A DNA stretch of 64,000 nucleotides from Limnomonas spitsbergensis. Taxonomy: Eukaryota; Chlorophyta; Chlorophyceae; Chlamydomonadales. The stretch covers positions 1,788,245 through 1,852,244 of the forward strand of contig JAYJMM010000024.1 of the NCBI GenBank assembly GCA_037349105.1, in the 5' to 3' direction. The notes under the pieces are model-generated. The model saw only the letters and a program-made list of their open reading frames with translations. It did no database searches and was not told where the DNA came from. How positions within the stretch are numbered: the first letter of the stretch is position 1; each line of letters begins with the position of its first letter. Position numbers and translations under genes: made by a program. Below, piece by piece: positions 24,901 to 38,900 of the stretch.

Positions 24901-27900
24901 GGGCCCTGAACTACCAGCACAGCCATGAACAGAAACGACAGACAAGACATGAAATTCAGGATGGCAGGATTTAGGGGGTTTAGGGCCCTGAACTACCAGC
25001 ACAACCATGAACAGAAACGACAGACAAGACATGAAATTCAGGATGGCAGGATTTAGGGGGTTTAGGGCCCTGAACTACCAGCACAGCCATGAACAGAAAC
25101 GACAGACAAGACATGAAATTCAGGATGGCAGGATTTAGGGGGTTTAGGGCCCTGAACTACCAGCACAACCATGAACAGAAACGACAGACAAGACATGAAA
25201 TTCAGGATGGCAGGATTTAGGGGGTTTAGGGCCCTGAACTACCAGCACAGCCATGAACAGAAACGACAGACAAGACATGAAATTCAGGATGGCAGGATTT
25301 AGGGGGTTTAGGGCCCTGAACTACCAGCACAGCCATGAACAGAAACGACAGACAAGACATGAAATTCAGGATGGCAGGATTTAGGGGGTTTAGGGCCCTG
25401 AACTACCAGCACAGCCATGAACAGAAACGACAGACAAGACATGAAATTCAGGATGGCAGGATTTAGGGGGTTTAGGGCCCTGAACTACCAGCACAGCCAT
25501 GAACAGAAACGACAGACAAGACATGAAATTCAGGATGGCAGGATTTAGGGGGTTTAGGGCCCTGAACTACCAGCACAACCATGAACAGAAACGACAGACA
25601 AGACATGAAATTCAGGATGGCAGGATTTAGGGGGTTTAGGGCCCTGAACTACCAGCACAGCCATGAACAGAAACGACAGACAAGACATGAAATTCAGGAT
25701 GGCAGGATTTAGGGGGTTTAGGGCCCTGAACTACCAGCACAACCATGAACAGAAACGACAGACAAGACATGAAATTCAGGATGGCAGGATTTAGGGGGTT
25801 TAGGGCCCTGAACTACCAGCACAGCCATGAACAGAAACGACAGACAAGACATGAAATTCAGGATGGCAGGATTTAGGGGGTTTAGGGCCCTGAACTACCA
25901 GCACAACCATGAACAGAAACGACAGACAAGACATGAAATTCAGGATGGCAGGATTTAGGGGGTTTAGGGCCCTGAACTACCAGCACAGCCATGAACAGAA
26001 ACGACAGACAAGACATGAAATTCAGGATGGCAGGATTTAGGGGGTTTAGGGCCCTGAACTACCAGCACAACCATGAACAGAAACGACAGACAAGACATGA
26101 AATTCAGGATGGCAGGATTTAGGGGGTTTAGGGCCCTGAACTACCAGCACAACCATGAACAGAAACGACAGACAAGACATGAAATTCAGGATGGCAGGAT
26201 TTAGGGGGTTTAGGGCCCTGAACTACCAGCACAGCCATGAACAGAAACGACAGACAAGACATGAAATTCAGGATGGCAGGATTTAGGGGGTTTAGGGCCC
26301 TGAACTACCAGCACAGCCATGAACAGAAACGACAGACAAGACATGAAATTCAGGATGGCAGGATTTAGGGGGTTTAGGGCCCTGAACTACCAGCACAGCC
26401 ATGAACAGAAACGACAGACAAGACATGAAATTCAGGATGGCAGGATTTAGGGGGTTTAGGGCCCTGAACTACCAGCACAGCCATGAACAGAAACGACAGA
26501 CAAGACATGAAATTCAGGATGGCAGGATTTAGGGGGTTTAGGGCCCTGAACTACCAGCACAACCATGAACAGAAACGACAGACAAGACATGAAATTCAGG
26601 ATGGCAGGATTTAGGGGGTTTAGGGCCCTGAACTACCAGCACAGCCATGAACAGAAACGACAGACAAGACATGAAATTCAGGATGGCAGGATTTAGGGGG
26701 TTTAGGGCCCTGAACTACCAGCACAACCATGAACAGAAACGACAGACAAGACATGAAATTCAGGATGGCAGGATTTAGGGGGTTTAGGGCCCTGAACTAC
26801 CAGCACAGCCATGAACAGAAACGACAGACAAGACATGAAATTCAGGATGGCAGGATTTAGGGGGTTTAGGGCCCTGAACTACCAGCACAGCCATGAACAG
26901 AAACGACAGACAAGACATGAAATTCAGGATGGCAGGATTTAGGGGGTTTAGGGCCCTGAACTACCAGCACAGCCATGAACAGAAACGACAGACAAGACAT
27001 GAAATTCAGGATGGCAGGATTTAGGGGGTTTAGGGCCCTGAACTACCAGCACAGCCATGAACAGAAACGACAGACAAGACATGAAATTCAGGATGGCAGG
27101 ATTTAGGGGGTTTAGGGCCCTGAACTACCAGCACAACCATGAACAGAAACGACAGACAAGACATGAAATTCAGGATGGCAGGATTTAGGGGGTTTAGGGC
27201 CCTGAACTACCAGCACAGCCATGAACAGAAACGACAGACAAGACATGAAATTCAGGATGGCAGGATTTAGGGGGTTTAGGGCCCTGAACTACCAGCACAG
27301 CCATGAACAGAAACGACAGACAAGACATGAAATTCAGGATGGCAGGATTTAGGGGGTTTAGGGCCCTGAACTACCAGCACAGCCATGAACAGAAACGACA
27401 GACAAGACATGAAATTCAGGATGGCAGGATTTAGGGGGTTTAGGGCCCTGAACTACCAGCACAGCCATGAACAGAAACGACAGACAAGACATGAAATTCA
27501 GGATGGCAGGATTTAGGGGGTTTAGGGCCCTGAACTACCAGCACAGCCATGAACAGAAACGACAGACAAGACATGAAATTCAGGATGGCAGGATTTAGGG
27601 GGTTTAGGGCCCTGAACTACCAGCACAGCCATGAACAGAAACGACAGACAAGACATGAAATTCAGGATGGCAGGATTTAGGGGGTTTAGGGCCCTGAACT
27701 ACCAGCACAACCATGAACAGAAACGACAGACAAGACATGAAATTCAGGATGGCAGGATTTAGGGGGTTTAGGGCCCTGAACTACCAGCACAACCATGAAC
27801 AGAAACGACAGACAAGACATGAAATTCAGGATGGCAGGATTTAGGGGGTTTAGGGCCCTGAACTACCAGCACAGCCATGAACAGAAACGACAGACAAGAC

Positions 27901-30900
27901 ATGAAATTCAGGATGGCAGGATTTAGGGGGTTTAGGGCCCTGAACTACCAGCACAACCATGAACAGAAACGACAGACAAGACATGAAATTCAGGATGGCA
28001 GGATTTAGGGGGTTTAGGGCCCTGAACTACCAGCACAACCATGAACAGAAACGACAGACAAGACATGAAATTCAGGATGGCAGGATTTAGGGGGTTTAGG
28101 GCCCTGAACTACCAGCACAACCATGAACAGAAACGACAGACAAGACATGAAATTCAGGATGGCAGGATTTAGGGGGTTTAGGGCCCTGAACTACCAGCAC
28201 AGCCATGAACAGAAACGACAGACAAGACATGAAATTCAGGATGGCAGGATTTAGGGGGTTTAGGGCCCTGAACTACCAGCACAACCATGAACAGAAACGA
28301 CAGACAAGACATGAAATTCAGGATGGCAGGATTTAGGGGGTTTAGGGCCCTGAACTACCAGCACAACCATGAACAGAAACGACAGACAAGACATGAAATT
28401 CAGGATGGCAGGATTTAGGGGGTTTAGGGCCCTGAACTACCAGCACAGCCATGAACAGAAACGACAGACAAGACATGAAATTCAGGATGGCAGGATTTAG
28501 GGGGTTTAGGGCCCTGAACTACCAGCACAACCATGAACAGAAACGACAGACAAGACATGAAATTCAGGATGGCAGGATTTAGGGGGTTTAGGGCCCTGAA
28601 CTACCAGCACAGCCATGAACAGAAACGACAGACAAGACATGAAATTCAGGATGGCAGGATTTAGGGGGTTTAGGGCCCTGAACTACCAGCACAACCATGA
28701 ACAGAAACGACAGACAAGACATGAAATTCAGGATGGCAGGATTTAGGGGGTTTAGGGCCCTGAACTACCAGCACAACCATGAACAGAAACGACAGACAAG
28801 ACATGAAATTCAGGATGGCAGGATTTAGGGGGTTTAGGGCCCTGAACTACCAGCACAACCATGAACAGAAACGACAGACAAGACATGAAATTCAGGATGG
28901 CAGGATTTAGGGGGTTTAGGGCCCTGAACTACCAGCACAGCCATGAACAGAAACGACAGACAAGACATGAAATTCAGGATGGCAGGATTTAGGGGGTTTA
29001 GGGCCCTGAACTACCAGCACAACCATGAACAGAAACGACAGACAAGACATGAAATTCAGGATGGCAGGATTTAGGGGGTTTAGGGCCCTGAACTACCAGC
29101 ACAGCCATGAACAGAAACGACAGACAAGACATGAAATTCAGGATGGCAGGATTTAGGGGGTTTAGGGCCCTGAACTACCAGCACAACCATGAACAGAAAC
29201 GACAGACAAGACATGAAATTCAGGATGGCAGGATTTAGGGGGTTTAGGGCCCTGAACTACCAGCACAGCCATGAACAGAAACGACAGACAAGACATGAAA
29301 TTCAGGATGGCAGGATTTAGGGGGTTTAGGGCCCTGAACTACCAGCACAGCCATGAACAGAAACGACAGACAAGACATGAAATTCAGGATGGCAGGATTT
29401 AGGGGGTTTAGGGCCCTGAACTACCAGCACAGCCATGAACAGAAACGACAGACAAGACATGAAATTCAGGATGGCAGGATTTAGGGGGTTTAGGGCCCTG
29501 AACTACCAGCACAGCCATGAACAGAAACGACAGACAAGACATGAAATTCAGGATGGCAGGATTTAGGGGGTTTAGGGCCCTGAACTACCAGCACAACCAT
29601 GAACAGAAACGACAGACAAGACATGAAATTCAGGATGGCAGGATTTAGGGGGTTTAGGGCCCTGAACTACCAGCACAGCCATGAACAGAAACGACAGACA
29701 AGACATGAAATTCAGGATGGCAGGATTTAGGGGGTTTAGGGCCCTGAACTACCAGCACAGCCATGAACAGAAACGACAGACAAGACATGAAATTCAGGAT
29801 GGCAGGATTTAGGGGGTTTAGGGCCCTGAACTACCAGCACAGCCATGAACAGAAACGACAGACAAGACATGAAATTCAGGATGGCAGGATTTAGGGGGTT
29901 TAGGGCCCTGAACTACCAGCACAGCCATGAACAGAAACGACAGACAAGACATGAAATTCAGGATGGCAGGATTTAGGGGGTTTAGGGCCCTGAACTACCA
30001 GCACAGCCATGAACAGAAACGACAGACAAGACATGAAATTCAGGATGGCAGGATTTAGGGGGTTTAGGGCCCTGAACTACCAGCACAACCATGAACAGAA
30101 ACGACAGACAAGACATGAAATTCAGGATGGCAGGATTTAGGGGGTTTAGGGCCCTGAACTACCAGCACAGCCATGAACAGAAACGACAGACAAGACATGA
30201 AATTCAGGATGGCAGGATTTAGGGGGTTTAGGGCCCTGAACTACCAGCACAACCATGAACAGAAACGACAGACAAGACATGAAATTCAGGATGGCAGGAT
30301 TTAGGGGGTTTAGGGCCCTGAACTACCAGCACAGCCATGAACAGAAACGACAGACAAGACATGAAATTCAGGATGGCAGGATTTAGGGGGTTTAGGGCCC
30401 TGAACTACCAGCACAGCCATGAACAGAAACGACAGACAAGACATGAAATTCAGGATGGCAGGATTTAGGGGGTTTAGGGCCCTGAACTACCAGCACAACC
30501 ATGAACAGAAACGACAGACAAGACATGAAATTCAGGATGGCAGGATTTAGGGGGTTTAGGGCCCTGAACTACCAGCACAGCCATGAACAGAAACGACAGA
30601 CAAGACATGAAATTCAGGATGGCAGGATTTAGGGGGTTTAGGGCCCTGAACTACCAGCACAGCCATGAACAGAAACGACAGACAAGACATGAAATTCAGG
30701 ATGGCAGGATTTAGGGGGTTTAGGGCCCTGAACTACCAGCACAGCCATGAACAGAAACGACAGACAAGACATGAAATTCAGGATGGCAGGATTTAGGGGG
30801 TTTAGGGCCCTGAACTACCAGCACAACCATGAACAGAAACGACAGACAAGACATGAAATTCAGGATGGCAGGATTTAGGGGGTTTAGGGCCCTGAACTAC

Positions 30901-33900
30901 CAGCACAGCCATGAACAGAAACGACAGACAAGACATGAAATTCAGGATGGCAGGATTTAGGGGGTTTAGGGCCCTGAACTACCAGCACAACCATGAACAG
31001 AAACGACAGACAAGACATGAAATTCAGGATGGCAGGATTTAGGGGGTTTAGGGCCCTGAACTACCAGCACAGCCATGAACAGAAACGACAGACAAGACAT
31101 GAAATTCAGGATGGCAGGATTTAGGGGGTTTAGGGCCCTGAACTACCAGCACAGCCATGAACAGAAACGACAGACAAGACATGAAATTCAGGATGGCAGG
31201 ATTTAGGGGGTTTAGGGCCCTGAACTACCAGCACAGCCATGAACAGAAACGACAGACAAGACATGAAATTCAGGATGGCAGGATTTAGGGGGTTTAGGGC
31301 CCTGAACTACCAGCACAACCATGAACAGAAACGACAGACAAGACATGAAATTCAGGATGGCAGGATTTAGGGGGTTTAGGGCCCTGAACTACCAGCACAG
31401 CCATGAACAGAAACGACAGACAAGACATGAAATTCAGGATGGCAGGATTTAGGGGGTTTAGGGCCCTGAACTACCAGCACAACCATGAACAGAAACGACA
31501 GACAAGACATGAAATTCAGGATGGCAGGATTTAGGGGGTTTAGGGCCCTGAACTACCAGCACAACCATGAACAGAAACGACAGACAAGACATGAAATTCA
31601 GGATGGCAGGATTTAGGGGGTTTAGGGCCCTGAACTACCAGCACAACCATGAACAGAAACGACAGACAAGACATGAAATTCAGGATGGCAGGATTTAGGG
31701 GGTTTAGGGCCCTGAACTACCAGCACAACCATGAACAGAAACGACAGACAAGACATGAAATTCAGGATGGCAGGATTTAGGGGGTTTAGGGCCCTGAACT
31801 ACCAGCACAACCATGAACAGAAACGACAGACAAGACATGAAATTCAGGATGGCAGGATTTAGGGGGTTTAGGGCCCTGAACTACCAGCACAGCCATGAAC
31901 AGAAACGACAGACAAGACATGAAATTCAGGATGGCAGGATTTAGGGGGTTTAGGGCCCTGAACTACCAGCACAACCATGAACAGAAACGACAGACAAGAC
32001 ATGAAATTCAGGATGGCAGGATTTAGGGGGTTTAGGGCCCTGAACTACCAGCACAGCCATGAACAGAAACGACAGACAAGACATGAAATTCAGGATGGCA
32101 GGATTTAGGGGGTTTAGGGCCCTGAACTACCAGCACAACCATGAACAGAAACGACAGACAAGACATGAAATTCAGGATGGCAGGATTTAGGGGGTTTAGG
32201 GCCCTGAACTACCAGCACAACCATGAACAGAAACGACAGACAAGACATGAAATTCAGGATGGCAGGATTTAGGGGGTTTAGGGCCCTGAACTACCAGCAC
32301 AACCATGAACAGAAACGACAGACAAGACATGAAATTCAGGATGGCAGGATTTAGGGGGTTTAGGGCCCTGAACTACCAGCACAGCCATGAACAGAAACGA
32401 CAGACAAGACATGAAATTCAGGATGGCAGGATTTAGGGGGTTTAGGGCCCTGAACTACCAGCACAGCCATGAACAGAAACGACAGACAAGACATGAAATT
32501 CAGGATGGCAGGATTTAGGGGGTTTAGGGCCCTGAACTACCAGCACAACCATGAACAGAAACGACAGACAAGACATGAAATTCAGGATGGCAGGATTTAG
32601 GGGGTTTAGGGCCCTGAACTACCAGCACAGCCATGAACAGAAACGACAGACAAGACATGAAATTCAGGATGGCAGGATTTAGGGGGTTTAGGGCCCTGAA
32701 CTACCAGCACAACCATGAACAGAAACGACAGACAAGACATGAAATTCAGGATGGCAGGATTTAGGGGGTTTAGGGCCCTGAACTACCAGCACAGCCATGA
32801 ACAGAAACGACAGACAAGACATGAAATTCAGGATGGCAGGATTTAGGGGGTTTAGGGCCCTGAACTACCAGCACAGCCATGAACAGAAACGACAGACAAG
32901 ACATGAAATTCAGGATGGCAGGATTTAGGGGGTTTAGGGCCCTGAACTACCAGCACAGCCATGAACAGAAACGACAGACAAGACATGAAATTCAGGATGG
33001 CAGGATTTAGGGGGTTTAGGGCCCTGAACTACCAGCACAGCCATGAACAGAAACGACAGACAAGACATGAAATTCAGGATGGCAGGATTTAGGGGGTTTA
33101 GGGCCCTGAACTACCAGCACAGCCATGAACAGAAACGACAGACAAGACATGAAATTCAGGATGGCAGGATTTAGGGGGTTTAGGGCCCTGAACTACCAGC
33201 ACAGCCATGAACAGAAACGACAGACAAGACATGAAATTCAGGATGGCAGGATTTAGGGGGTTTAGGGCCCTGAACTACCAGCACAACCATGAACAGAAAC
33301 GACAGACAAGACATGAAATTCAGGATGGCAGGATTTAGGGGGTTTAGGGCCCTGAACTACCAGCACAGCCATGAACAGAAACGACAGACAAGACATGAAA
33401 TTCAGGATGGCAGGATTTAGGGGGTTTAGGGCCCTGAACTACCAGCACAGCCATGAACAGAAACGACAGACAAGACATGAAATTCAGGATGGCAGGATTT
33501 AGGGGGTTTAGGGCCCTGAACTACCAGCACAGCCATGAACAGAAACGACAGACAAGACATGAAATTCAGGATGGCAGGATTTAGGGGGTTTAGGGCCCTG
33601 AACTACCAGCACAACCATGAACAGAAACGACAGACAAGACATGAAATTCAGGATGGCAGGATTTAGGGGGTTTAGGGCCCTGAACTACCAGCACAACCAT
33701 GAACAGAAACGACAGACAAGACATGAAATTCAGGATGGCAGGATTTAGGGGGTTTAGGGCCCTGAACTACCAGCACAACCATGAACAGAAACGACAGACA
33801 AGACATGAAATTCAGGATGGCAGGATTTAGGGGGTTTAGGGCCCTGAACTACCAGCACAGCCATGAACAGAAACGACAGACAAGACATGAAATTCAGGAT

Positions 33901-34439
33901 GGCAGGATTTAGGGGGTTTAGGGCCCTGAACTACCAGCACAACCATGAACAGAAACGACAGACAAGACATGAAATTCAGGATGGCAGGATTTAGGGGGTT
34001 TAGGGCCCTGAACTACCAGCACAACCATGAACAGAAACGACAGACAAGACATGAAATTCAGGATGGCAGGATTTAGGGGGTTTAGGGCCCTGAACTACCA
34101 GCACAGCCATGAACAGAAACGACAGACAAGACATGAAATTCAGGATGGCAGGATTTAGGGGGTTTAGGGCCCTGAACTACCAGCACAACCATGAACAGAA
34201 ACGACAGACAAGACATGAAATTCAGGATGGCAGGATTTAGGGGGTTTAGGGCCCTGAACTACCAGCACAACCATGAACAGAAACGACAGACAAGACATGA
34301 AATTCAGGATGGCAGGATTTAGGGGGTTTAGGGCCCTGAACTACCAGCACAGCCATGAACAGAAACGACAGACAAGACATGAAATTCAGGATGGCAGGAT
34401 TTAGGGGGTTTAGGGCCCTGAACTACCAGCACAACCATG

Positions 34440-35997
34440 AACAGAAACGACAGACAAGACATGAAATTCAGGATGGCAGGATTTAGGGGGTTTAGGGCCC
34501 TGAACTACCAGCACAGCCATGAACAGAAACGACAGACAAGACATGAAATTCAGGATGGCAGGATTTAGGGGGTTTAGGGCCCTGAACTACCAGCACAGCC
34601 ATGAACAGAAACGACAGACAAGACATGAAATTCAGGATGGCAGGATTTAGGGGGTTTAGGGCCCTGAACTACCAGCACAGCCATGAACAGAAACGACAGA
34701 CAAGACATGAAATTCAGGATGGCAGGATTTAGGGGGTTTAGGGCCCTGAACTACCAGCACAGCCATGAACAGAAACGACAGACAAGACATGAAATTCAGG
34801 ATGGCAGGATTTAGGGGGTTTAGGGCCCTGAACTACCAGCACAGCCATGAACAGAAACGACAGACAAGACATGAAATTCAGGATGGCAGGATTTAGGGGG
34901 TTTAGGGCCCTGAACTACCAGCACAGCCATGAACAGAAACGACAGACAAGACATGAAATTCAGGATGGCAGGATTTAGGGGGTTTAGGGCCCTGAACTAC
35001 CAGCACAGCCATGAACAGAAACGACAGACAAGACATGAAATTCAGGATGGCAGGATTTAGGGGGTTTAGGGCCCTGAACTACCAGCACAGCCATGAACAG
35101 AAACGACAGACAAGACATGAAATTCAGGATGGCAGGATTTAGGGGGTTTAGGGCCCTGAACTACCAGCACAGCCATGAACAGAAACGACAGACAAGACAT
35201 GAAATTCAGGATGGCAGGATTTAGGGGGTTTAGGGCCCTGAACTACCAGCACAGCCATGAACAGAAACGACAGACAAGACATGAAATTCAGGATGGCAGG
35301 ATTTAGGGGGTTTAGGGCCCTGAACTACCAGCACAGCCATGAACAGAAACGACAGACAAGACATGAAATTCAGGATGGCAGGATTTAGGGGGTTTAGGGC
35401 CCTGAACTACCAGCACAGCCATGAACAGAAACGACAGACAAGACATGAAATTCAGGATGGCAGGATTTAGGGGGTTTAGGGCCCTGAACTACCAGCACAG
35501 CCATGAACAGAAACGACAGACAAGACATGAAATTCAGGATGGCAGGATTTAGGGGGTTTAGGGCCCTGAACTACCAGCACAGCCATGAACAGAAACGACA
35601 GACAAGACATGAAATTCAGGATGGCAGGATTTAGGGGGTTTAGGGCCCTGAACTACCAGCACAGCCATGAACAGAAACGACAGACAAGACATGAAATTCA
35701 GGATGGCAGGATTTAGGGGGTTTAGGGCCCTGAACTACCAGCACAGCCATGAACAGAAACGACAGACAAGACATGAAATTCAGGATGGCAGGATTTAGGG
35801 GGTTTAGGGCCCTGAACTACCAGCACAGCCATGAACAGAAACGACAGACAAGACATGAAATTCAGGATGGCAGGATTTAGGGGGTTTAGGGCCCTGAACT
35901 ACCAGCACAGCCATGAACAGAAACGACAGACAAGACATGAAATTCAGGATGGCAGGATTTAGGGGGTTTAGGGCCCTGAACTACCAGCACAGCCATG
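34440..35997 (+). repeat. Run of 19 identical G-type monomers
   Basis: Monomers k=369 to 387 all carry G at position 77, giving about 1.56 kb of exactly repeated 82-mers with no variable site. It is the longest such run I found. Shorter runs of 12 occur at 23616-24599 and with alleles about 51243-52145. The A-type share is higher upstream of this run (about 40%) than downstream (about 25%). Confidence 0.8.
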
Positions 35998-38900
35998 AAC
36001 AGAAACGACAGACAAGACATGAAATTCAGGATGGCAGGATTTAGGGGGTTTAGGGCCCTGAACTACCAGCACAACCATGAACAGAAACGACAGACAAGAC
36101 ATGAAATTCAGGATGGCAGGATTTAGGGGGTTTAGGGCCCTGAACTACCAGCACAGCCATGAACAGAAACGACAGACAAGACATGAAATTCAGGATGGCA
36201 GGATTTAGGGGGTTTAGGGCCCTGAACTACCAGCACAACCATGAACAGAAACGACAGACAAGACATGAAATTCAGGATGGCAGGATTTAGGGGGTTTAGG
36301 GCCCTGAACTACCAGCACAGCCATGAACAGAAACGACAGACAAGACATGAAATTCAGGATGGCAGGATTTAGGGGGTTTAGGGCCCTGAACTACCAGCAC
36401 AGCCATGAACAGAAACGACAGACAAGACATGAAATTCAGGATGGCAGGATTTAGGGGGTTTAGGGCCCTGAACTACCAGCACAGCCATGAACAGAAACGA
36501 CAGACAAGACATGAAATTCAGGATGGCAGGATTTAGGGGGTTTAGGGCCCTGAACTACCAGCACAACCATGAACAGAAACGACAGACAAGACATGAAATT
36601 CAGGATGGCAGGATTTAGGGGGTTTAGGGCCCTGAACTACCAGCACAGCCATGAACAGAAACGACAGACAAGACATGAAATTCAGGATGGCAGGATTTAG
36701 GGGGTTTAGGGCCCTGAACTACCAGCACAACCATGAACAGAAACGACAGACAAGACATGAAATTCAGGATGGCAGGATTTAGGGGGTTTAGGGCCCTGAA
36801 CTACCAGCACAGCCATGAACAGAAACGACAGACAAGACATGAAATTCAGGATGGCAGGATTTAGGGGGTTTAGGGCCCTGAACTACCAGCACAGCCATGA
36901 ACAGAAACGACAGACAAGACATGAAATTCAGGATGGCAGGATTTAGGGGGTTTAGGGCCCTGAACTACCAGCACAGCCATGAACAGAAACGACAGACAAG
37001 ACATGAAATTCAGGATGGCAGGATTTAGGGGGTTTAGGGCCCTGAACTACCAGCACAACCATGAACAGAAACGACAGACAAGACATGAAATTCAGGATGG
37101 CAGGATTTAGGGGGTTTAGGGCCCTGAACTACCAGCACAGCCATGAACAGAAACGACAGACAAGACATGAAATTCAGGATGGCAGGATTTAGGGGGTTTA
37201 GGGCCCTGAACTACCAGCACAACCATGAACAGAAACGACAGACAAGACATGAAATTCAGGATGGCAGGATTTAGGGGGTTTAGGGCCCTGAACTACCAGC
37301 ACAGCCATGAACAGAAACGACAGACAAGACATGAAATTCAGGATGGCAGGATTTAGGGGGTTTAGGGCCCTGAACTACCAGCACAACCATGAACAGAAAC
37401 GACAGACAAGACATGAAATTCAGGATGGCAGGATTTAGGGGGTTTAGGGCCCTGAACTACCAGCACAACCATGAACAGAAACGACAGACAAGACATGAAA
37501 TTCAGGATGGCAGGATTTAGGGGGTTTAGGGCCCTGAACTACCAGCACAGCCATGAACAGAAACGACAGACAAGACATGAAATTCAGGATGGCAGGATTT
37601 AGGGGGTTTAGGGCCCTGAACTACCAGCACAGCCATGAACAGAAACGACAGACAAGACATGAAATTCAGGATGGCAGGATTTAGGGGGTTTAGGGCCCTG
37701 AACTACCAGCACAACCATGAACAGAAACGACAGACAAGACATGAAATTCAGGATGGCAGGATTTAGGGGGTTTAGGGCCCTGAACTACCAGCACAGCCAT
37801 GAACAGAAACGACAGACAAGACATGAAATTCAGGATGGCAGGATTTAGGGGGTTTAGGGCCCTGAACTACCAGCACAGCCATGAACAGAAACGACAGACA
37901 AGACATGAAATTCAGGATGGCAGGATTTAGGGGGTTTAGGGCCCTGAACTACCAGCACAGCCATGAACAGAAACGACAGACAAGACATGAAATTCAGGAT
38001 GGCAGGATTTAGGGGGTTTAGGGCCCTGAACTACCAGCACAGCCATGAACAGAAACGACAGACAAGACATGAAATTCAGGATGGCAGGATTTAGGGGGTT
38101 TAGGGCCCTGAACTACCAGCACAGCCATGAACAGAAACGACAGACAAGACATGAAATTCAGGATGGCAGGATTTAGGGGGTTTAGGGCCCTGAACTACCA
38201 GCACAGCCATGAACAGAAACGACAGACAAGACATGAAATTCAGGATGGCAGGATTTAGGGGGTTTAGGGCCCTGAACTACCAGCACAACCATGAACAGAA
38301 ACGACAGACAAGACATGAAATTCAGGATGGCAGGATTTAGGGGGTTTAGGGCCCTGAACTACCAGCACAGCCATGAACAGAAACGACAGACAAGACATGA
38401 AATTCAGGATGGCAGGATTTAGGGGGTTTAGGGCCCTGAACTACCAGCACAGCCATGAACAGAAACGACAGACAAGACATGAAATTCAGGATGGCAGGAT
38501 TTAGGGGGTTTAGGGCCCTGAACTACCAGCACAGCCATGAACAGAAACGACAGACAAGACATGAAATTCAGGATGGCAGGATTTAGGGGGTTTAGGGCCC
38601 TGAACTACCAGCACAGCCATGAACAGAAACGACAGACAAGACATGAAATTCAGGATGGCAGGATTTAGGGGGTTTAGGGCCCTGAACTACCAGCACAACC
38701 ATGAACAGAAACGACAGACAAGACATGAAATTCAGGATGGCAGGATTTAGGGGGTTTAGGGCCCTGAACTACCAGCACAGCCATGAACAGAAACGACAGA
38801 CAAGACATGAAATTCAGGATGGCAGGATTTAGGGGGTTTAGGGCCCTGAACTACCAGCACAGCCATGAACAGAAACGACAGACAAGACATGAAATTCAGG

